A stretch of DNA of 64,000 bases from Hymenochaete sp. R1 (Eukaryota > Basidiomycota > Agaricomycetes > Hymenochaetales > Hymenochaetaceae): assembly GCA_019400425.1 (NCBI GenBank), contig JAFREE010000075.1, positions 1-64,000 of the forward strand, given 5' to 3'. The notes below the pieces were generated by a model that was given only the letters and a program-made list of their open reading frames with translations, did no database searches and was not told the DNA's origin. Shown in pieces: positions 37,364-48,146 of this stretch. A program made the translations under genes and the position numbers. Position 1 is the first letter of the stretch, and each line of letters starts with the position of its first letter.

Positions 37364-37835
37364 ATGGCAGAGTCACAGCCGGACGATACAGATTACTCAA
37401 AAAGTCAGGATTTACTTTTTAATGCTTTATAAGTGTCTGTGCCAATAGTTTCTTTTGCCAGTGAGTCTCGAAGATCTTCAACGTCTCTACGAGGGGAAAA
37501 GGGCCTTTGACTTCGCGGACGAGCTTGCTAGCCACGGATCAGAATACATATCAAACCAGAGAGCGATGGGAGAATTACTTCAGAGGTTGAATTCTGAGGC
37601 CCATGTTCTCCGGGAGATGAAAGCAAAGACCAGAGCCCTGTACAAACAAACCGGAGATATACGGAAAGAAGAGAAAGATGAGACGAAGAAAGAAGAACTC
37701 CTAAACCAGGCATTGGGATACAAGAAAATGTTCTTCGAGTACAATGAAGAATTACACAAGGGACATGCTGAACGTCAGAAGCTTGTTGCCCAGTTCATTG
37801 ACTCGCATCTACCAAAGGAGCAAAACGAACAATGA
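37364..37835 (+). CDS. Small coiled-coil protein, 137 aa
   Basis: Two exons (37364-37403 and 37462-37835) give 137 residues without a stop. I do not recognise the family. The protein is highly charged, mostly helical in look, with several predicted coiled-coil stretches (NQRAMGELLQRLNSEAHVL, then a Lys/Glu-rich segment EEKDETKKEELLNQALGYKK). It has no signal peptide or membrane segment, so a cytosolic or nuclear protein is likely. The intron splits the codon before SLEDLQRLYEGKRAFDF; an ATG produced by that join could have been taken for a start, but the upstream exon with its own ATG and TATA box is preferred. Function unknown. Confidence 0.75.
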
Positions 37836-37989
37836 ATTCACTTCCTCCCGTTTTGAGGCTTTGCTTTATAATTCTTGTAGCTTTTTGCCTGCGGTAATTT
37901 CATTCACAACGATAGACAATATGATTGCTTAATTTAATGCGCAATTTGTGATTACCATTCGAGCTCTCGTTGGCAATACGTACAACACT

Positions 37990-38920
37990 TCAGGCGGACG
38001 AACCAGCAACGGTGCTATAGTCGCTGCTCGTGGCGTTGACAAACGCCTCTCCCCAGATGTCAACTGGAGGCAATGGTCAATTATATATCAGCCCGGCATC
38101 AAGAAAGTAAGCTTAGAATTGACTCACATGCGTCATGCTCAGCAAAGGTACTCTGCGCATTTGAAGGGTCGTCAACAGCAGTCAAGCCTAAAGTTTGACA
38201 AATACGAGTTGCAGTGAACAACCTCATCTCATGTACTATTCAGATATTAGCACTGACCGGTAACAGCTGCAACAACGCTGACACTAGAGAGGTCCAAGGT
38301 TGTCGTGCCACCGGTGGACGAAGCCCACGTCGTGCAGTTCTGGCAGCGGAAGACCCAGCGCCAGGTATCAGCGTCGATGCTTGTCTGCGAGAGAGTTGTC
38401 ACCGTCGGGCCGTCGTACTCAGTTGGCTGTATATAACCACTGCATAAAAGACAGAATGTTGGGGTCGTCGTTGCTTAAATTTAATAAAATGCATGACTCA
38501 CGTCGTGTAGCGAGTAGAGAATACGATGTCATTGTCATTGGGCCACGCGACGAGTAACAAGTCGTACGCCATTTGCCCACCGAGTGCAAGACCCGCCTGT
38601 GAATCATACATATATAAGCACAACATCGCCAGAGCAATTTTAATCAAATTACCCATTTCACAGAAGACGGGGCAAGAAACTCTCCAACGAACTCATCAGC
38701 ATCACCCGATGCGGGGGTGATAAAACCAACGGTCAAACCAGTCGTCGGTCCCGTGAGGCCTTGAAAGGTGATACCGCTGTCCGTGTACGAGCTGCTGACC
38801 TGAGCCAGAGCTACGGTGTAGGAGTTGAGAGCTCGGTCAGTATCCTCGACAATAGCATGATGATGATTGCGACTCACCCAGGGAAGCAGAGGCGATGCCT
38901 ACCAAGATGCGAGACAACAT
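37990..38920 (-). CDS. Secreted single-domain cytochrome b (AA8, CDH-type), 203 aa
   Basis: Six exons (38920-38878, 38810-38653, 38596-38502, 38439-38258, 38187-38128, 38063-37990) give 203 residues. A signal peptide (MLSRILVGIASASLALAQ) is followed by a domain like the cytochrome domain of cellobiose dehydrogenase (CAZy AA8). The heme ligands are visible: Met76 in ALGGQMAYDLLLVAW and His177 in STFAEHDAF, 101 residues apart. Cys131 and Cys134 (CQNC) fit the conserved disulfide. No flavin dehydrogenase, cellulose-binding module or GPI-like hydrophobic tail follows, so the protein is a lone electron-transfer domain. Such proteins can pass electrons to copper oxygenases (LPMOs) during lignocellulose attack; this role is inference. 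Confidence 0.93.
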
Positions 38921-39787
38921 TTTTTTCGAAGAGCTCGAGTGAAGGATGGGTGATATGAAACGCGAGGCGTCTTATTGGATGAGAGGCTGCGACGGTAGTT
39001 TTGGACCTATGTTAAATAGTCTTCGGACATTCGAGCATATGTCGGACATTTGTAACCTATGTCCTATTTGAAGGATCCTTTACTGAGGGTGCCGACATAT
39101 GCGAAACGCCGTTTTTCCGAGGATTGTTCAAGTCGCTCGTTCGCCAACCCAAATGCTTGACCACGGAAGCATGGAAGTATTCTTGTGCTCCGGACATAGA
39201 GCTCCTCGATAAATTTGTGTTAGTTGGAGATGGTCCCAGAATACAGCTGCCGACTGCGGAGACTCGGTGCTGGCGATGTCGTATTGTATCGAAATTCAAG
39301 CGGTAATTCCGAAGAGAAGTCAACAGAGTATGTAAGTGGTGTTGCGACGCCACTGAGGGCTTGACCGAAATAAGTATCGTGCGGCTTGGGGACGTCGGCG
39401 CTAGTACTAAAATACGGTCAAGTACTCGAATCTGAGCCGTTAAGGTCGAAACTCAGAGCGAAGGTGAGACCTTTTTTAAATAAAAATAGGAACTTGAAAA
39501 AACTGTTTTACGTAACGTTACTCGCTGACCACGCGCACGTGATGAGAACGCGTGAACGCGCCAATTTGGGCTTTGGGCAGGCTTTGGGCAGACGCAGACT
39601 CTGAATCTGAATATTAATGCTTATCACACACACGAGCACGAGAGAAGCGGCTGCTGCCTGCCATTTCTCTCTGTCTCTGTCTCTCTCTCCCACCACCACC
39701 ACCACCACCACCACCACCACCACCACCACCACCACCACCTTTAACGTCATATCTACAACCGTATAAACGCGGACAACGAGAAACGAA
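38921..39787. other. Intergenic between AA8 and dipeptidase genes
   Basis: About 870 bp between divergent genes. Two copies of short ATGTCGGACATT/GTCCTATTT-like sequence near 39020-39070 look like local duplication. A (CAC)n repeat lies at 39691-39739. No gene called; short frames lack motifs. Confidence 0.45.
39691..39739. repeat. (CAC)n trinucleotide repeat in a probable 5' leader
   Basis: Forty-nine bases of CAC repeat end 48 bp upstream of the dipeptidase ATG, preceded by a CT-rich run. It probably lies in the promoter or 5' UTR. Confidence 0.9.
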
Positions 39788-41383
39788 ATGTTCGGGCAAC
39801 CTCAACCTCGACCATACGATGCTTCAGAAAGAACTACACTTCTGAACCCTGGACCTGCACCTTATCCTGGACCTAGGACTCCGTCTCCGTACGGTAACCA
39901 TGCAAGGAAACCGACTCCTGAAGAAAGCCGCCGCCATTATAGGAGAAGAGCTGCAGCAGCCTGCTGTCTCGTCGTCCTTTTTGCTATAGCTCTGGCTGTT
40001 GTTCTAGGTGTATGGGACAGTGGACTACCTGATGACCCTCGTGAAGCCGCCAAAGAGCTGCTCTCTCGCTCACCTGCCATAGTGCGTTGCATATCTCTCC
40101 CTACTGCCAAGACCCTCTGACAATTGTCGACTACTTCAGGATGGTCACATCGACCTCCCCATTCTCGTGCGCGCGCTGTATGCAAATAATGTGACTGCTG
40201 TGAATCTGCGCGAGCGAATGCCAGGCCATGTTGATATTCCGCGACTTCGCGAAGGTCAGGTTGGCGGATTTTTCTGGTGCGTTTTCGACACAACATAGGC
40301 CTCTATCAAACAATCAACTCTCTGAAGGTCTGTCTACGTCGAATGCAAGCCTGAAAACGAAGACTTTACGCAGCCGTCGTACCGCGTTCGGGACACACTC
40401 GAACAAATCGATGTGGCGCGGCTTCTTATGGAAAACTATTCCGACACGTTCCAATTCGCCACTTCTTCTGCTGAAGTTCGTGATGCGATTCACAACCGCA
40501 AGATTGCAAGCCTCATTGGAGTCGAAGGGGCCCACCAATTGGGGAACTCTTTGGGAGTCCTACGCCAATACTATTCTCTTGGCGCGCGATATATGACACT
40601 GACCCACTCCTGCAACAATGCGTTCGCGGACTCTGGAGGCATGGTCACGGCACCCCCTCCTGCGCACTACGGTCTGAGCAAGCTCGGTGAACATCTCATT
40701 TACGAAATGAACCGCCTGGGCATGCTCGTCGACCTTTCCCATGTCAGCGATAATACCGCTAAGCAAGCTCTCGCTATTTCCGCTTCCCGTAGTGCTCCCG
40801 TATTTTGGAGTCACTCGTCCTCGCGAGCGTTGCATGACATTTCTCGCAACGTTCCCGATGAAATTATCGAGAAGCTGACAACAGCCGACGACGGCATGGC
40901 ACGATGGAAGGGCCTGACGGATGGGGTTGTGATGGTTAATTTCGCTCCTCAATTCATCTCAAGTGAGAAGCACGCGACTTTGGAGCAGGTTGCAGACCAT
41001 GTAGAACACATTGCGAAAGTTGCAGGGAAGGAGCAGTACGTGATCTCTGTTAGCGCTCGGCTTTGTCATCAATGCCTTTCATTTTAGTGTCGGACTCGGA
41101 AGCGACTTCGACGGGATCGGTAGCGTCCCCGTTGGCCTCGAAGACGTTTCGAAGTACCCAGATCTCGTATGCATTCTTGGAGCTTCTTTGAAGATGCCTT
41201 CTGAAATTCCTCTTCCAGGTCGCTGAGCTCTACTCGCGAGGTTGGGATCGCCGTGAGTTGGCCGGGTTCACCGGCGGAAACGTCCTTCGTGTACTCGAGC
41301 GCGCTGAAAATGCAGCTCGCACTATGCAACGAAACGGAGCGAAGCCTGCAATGGATGTATATAGCAAGAGGGAAGATCTTTGA
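39788..41383 (+). CDS. Membrane dipeptidase (peptidase family M19), 460 aa
   Basis: Five exons (39788-40081, 40140-40276, 40328-41035, 41088-41166, 41219-41383) give 460 residues. The short Pro/Arg-rich cytosolic N-terminus is followed by one membrane helix at about residues 55-76 ([20 protein letters not shown]), so the protein should be a type II membrane enzyme with the catalytic domain outside. Zinc ligands of M19 renal dipeptidases are visible: DGHIDLP (H101, D103), [11 protein letters not shown] (bridging Glu), [21 protein letters not shown] and [10 protein letters not shown]. It would cleave dipeptides; some fungal relatives act on modified dipeptides in secondary metabolism, but no biosynthetic cluster is seen here. 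The third intron was placed with donor GTACGT at 41036 because that restores [11 protein letters not shown]. Confidence 0.94.
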
Positions 41384-42556
41384 TTTATAGTACGTTCAAG
41401 GGACTCATGCAGTAATTAAGAATATGTTGTTTTTTCTTGATCTGTCTTTCTTTTTTGCTTTCGTTCCTAATCCCGTTGCTTTCTCTTTCTGTCTGACATC
41501 GTCTTTCGCTTGGTTGAAGGTCATGGACCCTGTTGCGTGGAACTTTTGGCAACTCTTGACATGCTTCAATTTTGGACTACGAGAAACACTAGCATTCGAC
41601 TTAGATGTCAAGTTCTCGAATGCTACCGTAAAATCGAAGATTATCGTCCTTTTATTGTTTCCGTTAACTTTACTAAAGAAAGAAAATCCTGACCCGCTTT
41701 TCATTCGATTCAACCAGGCTCGCCCTTGAACTTTTCCCCCGCGATTGTTGCGGCCAAAAGGAGCAAAGGTAAGTTTTCTTCCCCGAGACTCCCTGAGATA
41801 AAGAAAGTGTTTAGCAATCATCCGTGGTGGAATGTGTAGAAAAGCTCCTCATTATCGTATCGTGAACCTTTTCCACTACGAGCAACATGCAACTGTGGGA
41901 AATAGGCGCAGGAACACATGAAAAACAAGTAAACTTAGATAAGAAAGAGGTAATAGAGTACTACTCAAAGGAGTAAACGCCACTTCTCTGGTGAACCATC
42001 CCACCTCGCTTCGCCACATATTTGTTCTATTGCTGAAGTTATCGTTACTATTTTCGTTTGTAGTGCAGCAAGGCTAGCCACATGCGCACATTTTGGGGGT
42101 CAGTGGTGTCCGTCCTTTTGGCTGAAACGTTGCCCTAACACAGTATTGACAAGAACTCGAAGTAATGCAGGATACACCAACATCACCTTCAACGTCGTGA
42201 TGTGGCATAATTAACGCGAGGAAAATGAACGAGGCACCTGTCCTGTTCGAGTCCGATGGGTATGCCGAAAGGTCAAGGCTGGAACCCTTCGCTGCCACTT
42301 GCGCAAGACCTAAAATGAGATTCACCTTGAAAGGCTTACTATCTAAGCAAATGGAGATCTCACTGATTGAAATTTCGTCTGCGTTCAGTCTAAGTATAGT
42401 AAACGCAATTTGGTATCTCTACGTCGCCTGGCAGATGTGGCAAAGTCGGTCCGATTAGGAAAAGTTGCTTTGGTGTGGCGAACCCTTCAATAAAATCCCA
42501 GATATTGGGTAGGCTGACGCCATCCAACTCAGTACCGTGTACAACTTATCGCCATC
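41384..42556. other. Intergenic between dipeptidase and first small orphan gene
   Basis: About 1.2 kb, AT-rich after the dipeptidase stop. A minus frame at 42074-42325 is cysteine-rich near one end but lacks the paired-cysteine pattern of hydrophobins. Nothing called. Confidence 0.4.
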
Positions 42557-42919
42557 ATGGGAATTCACCACGAAGAAACACAAGAACGCGAAAAATGCCT
42601 AGCAGGTGTTCTCTGGGCCATCGTCGAATGGTCTGGCGAGCAGATAAACAACCCCGACTACGGCAACATGAGCACAGACCAGGCCCAACAGGCATTTCAA
42701 GACCTCCTTGATCAAAATGGGCCGCAAGACATGTGCGAATTTGTTGATAAAATCATCACAGTGCACAAAATAAACAAGCACGAGCTTGACACCGAGAAAG
42801 TCGATTGGATAAAAGTGAACGAGTGGTATCATGAATTAAAGCAGATTAACGGGCGTGCTATCGCCGCTTTGGAGGGAAACGAGCCAAAGAAAGACCTCAG
42901 AAAGGTCGGGACTTTCTGA
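42557..42919 (+). CDS. Small orphan protein, 120 aa
   Basis: Intronless open frame of 120 residues with strong helix-like composition and no signal peptide. It contains WAIVEWSGEQINNPDY and a C-terminal stretch WIKVNEWYHELKQINGRA. No family recognised. A second small gene at 43462-43812 has a similar length and a similar layout: an N-terminal short helix, a GP dipeptide, a hydrophobic-charged helix, and a W-Y-x-E motif near the end (NEWYHEL here, AQWYTET there). By eye they look like diverged tandem paralogues. Both are intronless, unusual for this genome. Coding status is inferred from composition and this match. Confidence 0.5.
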   Translation: MGIHHEETQEREKCLAGVLWAIVEWSGEQINNPDYGNMSTDQAQQAFQDLLDQNGPQDMCEFVDKIITVHKINKHELDTEKVDWIKVNEWYHELKQINGRAIAALEGNEPKKDLRKVGTF

Positions 42920-43461
42920 TTAGTCCAGAAAACTTTATATCTGGTTCTATGTTGTCTAGTTAAGAGCCATTCCGCCCTCTCAATGTTATGACTACTGAAG
43001 AAATAAATCAAGTCATATTGAATTATAATGCAAAGGCCCAGTGATTAGTACTACTGATTGCCCTCAGATCGATCTCCTTCGACCTTGCGTGTTTTTATAA
43101 GCACGAAGCCGACTGAAAGCAAAGGGATCATATTCCGAGGGTCTAAGTTTACACATCGGAAGTCGTGAAAACCTCGTTCCATTTTTGCTCGACCCCGTGG
43201 TCTAAGTCGCTACTAGTAGCTGTACGCGGCTCCTGCCAGTGACCGTTCCGGGCCATGCAAAGCCTTATCGACTCTCTAGTGAGAGCGAATCGGAGACTTA
43301 CTCATCGGAGAAATACAGAAGAAATGCTTACTATGGGAAACGCGTGGCGACTATTCGGATCTCTAGGGCGCCACCCTGTCCATTCTAACGTCCTTGACAT
43401 TGGGATACCAAGAACATCCTTTGTGGTGCGCCGCTTTGACATCTAGCTTCACCAGTACGAT
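42920..43461. other. Gap between the two small orphan genes
   Basis: About 540 bp without a gene. Should hold the promoter of the second orphan. Confidence 0.5.
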
Positions 43462-43812
43462 ATGGCCAGTACCAACGATCTCGAGGACCAGTTGAAAGCC
43501 CTTAAGGGCGTACGCTTCATATTGCGAACCTGCTCTGCAACACACCACGCCAACTACCCATTGCGAACCGACTCGGAGACCGCCACGGCCTCCCAGCAAT
43601 TCTACCGCCTCCGAAGAGGAGAGGGCCCGTCAGTGATTATCCAAAAAGTCAACGAGCTCGTCTTTGACAAGTTGTCGGAAGAGGAGAAGAGGGACATGAA
43701 GGGAAACTTGAAGCTGATGGAGGAGAAGGGTGTCGAATTCGACGCACTGGCGCAGTGGTACACAGAAACAGAGAAACGGATTATTTCGCAGTTGAGGTTG
43801 GTCGGTATTTAG
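43462..43812 (+). CDS. Small orphan protein, 116 aa (possible paralogue of the 42557 gene)
   Basis: Intronless frame of 116 residues (MASTNDLEDQLKALKG...). It is hydrophilic, probably helical, with VIIQKVNELVFDKLSEEEKR in the middle and FDALAQWYTETEKRI near the C-terminus. No known family. The WYxE box and the overall order resemble the gene at 42557-42919. An in-frame upstream ATG does not exist in the 200 bases before, so the start is fairly safe. Could be a spurious frame, but the length and the similarity argue for a gene. Confidence 0.5.
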   Translation: MASTNDLEDQLKALKGVRFILRTCSATHHANYPLRTDSETATASQQFYRLRRGEGPSVIIQKVNELVFDKLSEEEKRDMKGNLKLMEEKGVEFDALAQWYTETEKRIISQLRLVGI

Positions 43813-44349
43813 GGTTCCCGTCGAAAACTCTGCTGTATCGTTGTACTGCAAACGGCATGAAAGACTTAACTAAAAGCACAGCTTACACGGATAGTTCTGA
43901 GGCTGCTCGAGCTTCGTGCTCAAATCATCACTGAAGATGAAAGTCGGAGAATGAGGAGAGACACGGTAAGAACCGGAGACTTTGAAAGACTTGCGTTACG
44001 CAATACTTTTTGATGCCCGAGAGGCGCCGAGATCATCTTCAGACTTCATTACTCCTGCCTTTGCCTTTGCGATGTAATCGAGTATGAGGACAAATGCGCA
44101 ACCGAGCTGATCCATTTTAATTTTTATTCTGACCCTAGAGTCAATACGCCAGACTAGTTTATCGAATTTGAATGAGTTCGCAATAATTGTAGTAATCAAA
44201 AGAGTGCGCGATGCTGAGTATAATGACACAAGAAACCGAAGAAAAGCGACAGAACAGAGGTCGAAACTGGCAATGACCCGAGATGAGGACGGAAAGTAAC
44301 ATTGAAAGCATATGCAGATGCATCAAATTTCCACGACAATTGACTCGGC
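43813..44349. other. Gap between small orphan gene and fumarate reductase stop
   Basis: About 540 bp, no gene seen; convergent 3' ends meet here. Confidence 0.5.
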
Positions 44350-46370
44350 CTACTGCTTGACCGTCCCAATAACGGCGTCAGGCGCGTATCGCGGGATCAC
44401 CTTCGGATCATGCAACATGTTGAACTCTTCCGTCGCGTCTCGCCCTGCATACAGTAAAATCGCCTTCTCCCCTCCCGGATGGTCAGGCAGGAAATTCGTG
44501 ACATCGAGTACTTGCCCGTCAACTACGACCCAACAGTCATCCTTCTTATTATGTTTCGCGACCTCGTCGAGAGAGAACGCCTGGGCACCTGCTTCCTTCT
44601 TTGCTTCTACCTTCTCTTCCTTCTTTTCCTGCGTCTTTGCGGGCGAATCGGACGCGGCGGGAACGGGCGCAGATGAACTGGAGGGAGGGGGCGTTTGAGT
44701 GGGAAGTGCTGTTTGTCCTGATGCACCGTAGGGCGGCGGAGCTCCTCCCCATGAGAAAGTCAAATCAACCTTAGACTGCTCGGGGCTGATGGTGATTGTT
44801 GTTGAGAGCGGAGCACCGAGATGTCCCGCGACGGCGCCTAGACGGCCTTTCGCCTTCTCTGCCGTACCTGCGCCTGTTTGCAAAAGATACGCCGCCGCAC
44901 TATCTCCTGCCACACGGCCGAAAACGACGCAACCAAGGAGAGAACTTCCTCCGAGGCGGTTCGCACCGTGTACACCTCCTGCAACTTCCCCAGCGGCGAA
45001 AAGACCAGCAATTGGAGCGTGGTCTGAACCAGTGAGAACGCGCGATTCTGGATCGATCTCAAGACCGCCCATGGTGTAATGCAAGACAGGTGTCATAATT
45101 GCGACGTGGAAGACATCGTCCATCTTGAAGTCGGAATTGTGGAAGAATTTCTTACCGAAGGGATCGTTCTTTGCCTTCGCGCCGGCCGTGTAGTCTCCAA
45201 ATGTCTTTGCCAGCGTAGACTCGGGAATACCCATCTCCTTCGCAAGGGAGGCGCCGGACTCGAACCGCTTCATCAGACCACGGCCAACGTAGTGCTTGCA
45301 ATGCCATTCGATTTCTTTGGATGCTTGTCCGTTGAGGATGAGCCGGATGGGGTACTGAGAAGCGCATGAGATAAAGATTAGACACAAATAGAACGGACAC
45401 CCTTACCTTGCCGTTCTCCCAAATCTTACCAGTGACAAAATCTCGTGTCTGCAACTCATCAACGAAACGCTTGCCCTCACCATCGAGTAGAAGACCACCA
45501 ACACCACGAAGAGCTTCAGCTGCGAGGAACTTGACCTTCGCATCCGGTTCGTTCGGGTCGACAAGACCAGTAGGATGGACTTGAACTTTCTCCAGATCGA
45601 TACCGGCAGCACCGACGCCCATAGCGAGCTTCTGACCATCGCCAGTACAATGCTCGCCATTCGTAGTTGGAAGATCCCAGAGTTCCGGTCTGTATTTCTT
45701 AAGCAACGAGTCGCTTGTAAAGTCAGCAGCGTAGCCACCAGTAGCCAAAATGACAGGCCCGTAAGCTTCCTCCTTTTTGCCGTCGATCTCGTATTCCACA
45801 CCAGAAACCCGACCGTCGGACTCCTTGAGCAGTTTGGTCACTTTGGCCTTCTTCTTGATCTGTACGCGCTCGGGTATTGCTTGTGCAAGGTCCTCAAGAC
45901 GTTCCATCTGAGCATAGGTGATGACCATGCCTGGGAATTGAGCGCCGCCTCGGTGGGTTCGCGGTTGAGAGTGTCCGCCAAGACGAGCAACCTTGCTCAG
46001 GTCAAGGCCAAACTTATCTTGCAGCCAGTTGACAGCGTCTCCAGAACGACCTGTGAGGACGCGAATGAGGTCGTCGCGGGCGAGGTCCTTCGCAGACTTC
46101 TTAGTGTCTTCGAAGAACAACTTCGCACTGTCGCTGATACCAGCGTCCTGCTGAGAAGCTGTGCCGGCACCGTTTATACCAGATGTAGCCTTCGTCGAGT
46201 TACCACCCATAAAACTAAGTACGAGCGATAAACATAATGACCCTCTCAGAAACTCAGACAGCCACTCACGGTTGCTTGTCAAGCAGGAGGACATTCGCCC
46301 CGCGCTCTAGGAGAGTGTGAGCGGCCGAGAGGCCAGCTAGACCTCCACCAACAACGATGACCTGAGACAT
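44350..46370 (-). CDS. Fumarate reductase fused to cytochrome b5 domain, 637 aa
   Basis: Three exons (46370-46270, 46214-45407, 45354-44350) give 637 residues. The N-terminus starts with the FAD-binding dinucleotide motif QVIVVGGGLAGLSAA. Flavoprotein features of soluble fumarate reductases (OSM1/FRD1 type) follow: GGNSTKATSGINGA, HSQPRTHRG, ILATGGYAADF, GEHCTGDGQ and the active-site arginine region of ASKEIEWHCK/YTMGGLEID, with the GGVHGANRLGGSSL FAD block. A proline/alanine/lysine-rich linker then joins a cytochrome b5 domain (FSLDEVAKHNKKDDCWVVV, LPDHPGGEKAI with the first heme histidine, and a second histidine in FNMLHDPK). The enzyme reduces fumarate to succinate with FADH2/FMNH2 and helps reoxidise cofactors under low oxygen. 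No targeting signal is obvious, so cytosol is likely. Divergent from the CE12 gene. Confidence 0.95.
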
Positions 46371-47083
46371 TGTTTTTCGACGACAGTGAGGAATTTGATG
46401 ATAAAGTAGATGGGGATGGTGGGTGAGGACAAGGATGGGGAATGGACGACAATGGCGACGTGCGGTTATAAAGGAAATGTTGAGCAGAAGGATGCGGTTG
46501 AAGAATCACGCGGCTCACCGGTTTCCGCCATTTCATGTGATATTTTCCCATCACCGCTCCTTTGATGACAAATACAATCGTCTTATGTAAGTATATATGA
46601 GCCAATCTCTGCCTTTCGATTTCACAGCAAACCTTCCGACCTCCTCTCTCTTTCCATCGGCATCGCTTGACCTGTCGCAAAGTCGCGATCTCTCTACGCC
46701 GATGTACCTTGATACTGCTGAAACAATCATTATTTTGTCTCGGACAACAGAATGATCACAAATCCGTATCAAAGTCTGAGTCTGAGGCAAAGAAAGCGTA
46801 GAAAGTTGGCGGCGGCGGATGACTTTGATTTCCTGCTGCTGCTGCTGCTTGAAGTCTCAGGCTCCGAAGGCCCAAAATAATCTAGCTCCGGATAACTTGA
46901 AAATAATCACAAGACTTCTGAGTAGCCTCATGCATGTTTCTCTATGGCTAATTTTATCGTTCGAGTCGTTCTGCAACGCGGCCCGCGTTTGCTCACGAGA
47001 TCGATTGCCCTCTGACGCACACTTTAGATGCAGTATAAAAGTCCAGCAAGATGAAATCCGATCTTTAAAGCCGTTTGAGTAGT
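46371..47083. promoter_or_regulatory. Divergent promoter region of fumarate reductase and CE12 esterase
   Basis: About 710 bp. A TATA-like TTTATAA on the minus strand (46466-46472) lies about 96 bp upstream of the fumarate reductase ATG. On the plus strand TATAAAA at 47034-47040 lies 44 bp before the esterase ATG. A CAG/GCT-rich run near 46830-46850 is the only repeat. Confidence 0.6.
47034..47040 (+). promoter_or_regulatory. TATA box candidate of CE12 esterase gene
   Basis: TATAAAA ends 44 bp upstream of the ATG at 47084. TATA-containing promoters are common for inducible secreted enzymes in fungi. Confidence 0.55.
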
Positions 47084-48146
47084 ATGCACGCCAACCTTCT
47101 CGCCATCTTCGCCGTTTTCACGTCTCTTCCGATCTGCGCGCCATCTCCAATTAAAAGTCGATTTTTATCCAATAACAAACCCACCTTGTATATTGCTGGC
47201 GACTCAACCGCCGCTCAAGATGATGGAGATCCGGCTCTACTTGGATGGGGAGCTAAAATCGGGCAGTACCTTGACATTCCTGTCGTCAACAATGCTGCAG
47301 CAGGAGCAACGACAAGAACGTTTACCGAACAAGGTTATTGTGAGTATCTCTTTTATTCTACGGGTGTACCGTTCTCATAATTTTTCTCTTCTGAAGTTCA
47401 AGAGATTATTGATGCTGTTCGTCTAGGAGACATTGTCATCATCGAGTTTGGGCATAATGATAATCGCTCGTTGGCGGATAACCCGACGACAGGAGATTGT
47501 CCGGGCGATAGCCTCACAGCGACCTGCGACGTGTAAGCTCCGGGCTCTTTTCTTCATTCGCCACGAAGTCTCGCTTGGTCAGTTTTAAAGTGACTGATCA
47601 CTCTTCCCCCTTAGAGATGGCTCGTCCGTCTATACATATAGCAGGTTCGATTATAGCACTGTGCCTAGAAGAAAGAAAACGCATACACTTTTCTTTTTGA
47701 TCCAGATATATCCAAGAAGCTATCACAGCACTTGGCGCCGCCAACTCCCGCACCATTATCTCTTCCCAAACGCCCGACAATCCGTACGCCATCTTCACGG
47801 ACCCGCCATTCGTTGCCTACGCCCAAGATCTCGCTCAAGCCAACGACCTCCCATATATCGACCATTTCCACCTCTTACTACAATCATATTCAGATTTGGG
47901 TGAGAACGCGACGGATGCACTGTTTCCGGAGGGGCAGTATGTTCATACGAGTCCTGAAGGGGCTAATTATGCTGCGCAGGCGATTGTGAGAGGTGTTCTG
48001 TGCGATGCGAAAAGGAACCCGCTTGCACCGTTTGTAGTGAATGGCTCCGTTGCTCCAAGTAAGCTCGAACGTTTTCCCCTTTCATTTGAGAACTGATATT
48101 TTTTATTAAAAAAATAGATACGTGTCTGAATCTCCGATCGTCGTAG
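47084..48146 (+). CDS. Rhamnogalacturonan acetylesterase-like SGNH esterase (CE12), 267 aa
   Basis: Five exons (47084-47339, 47397-47532, 47615-47644, 47706-48058, 48118-48146) give 267 residues. A signal peptide (MHANLLAIFAVFTSLPICA) starts the protein. SGNH family blocks are YIAGDSTAA (nucleophile Ser), GWGAKIGQYL, NNAAAGATTRTF (oxyanion Gly), IVIIEFGHNDN (Asn) and HTSPEGANYAAQ (His). CE12 enzymes remove acetyl groups from pectic rhamnogalacturonan or related pectin/xylan. The usual D-x-x-H before the histidine reads Q-Y-V-H here, so the third catalytic residue is unclear. The tiny last exon (NTCLNLRSS) follows an intron with donor GTAAGC. TATA box at 47034. Confidence 0.9.

Noticed and set aside
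42074..42325. Cysteine-containing minus frame that could suggest a hydrophobin
   Set aside because: Lacks the eight-cysteine pattern with paired CC and has no signal peptide.
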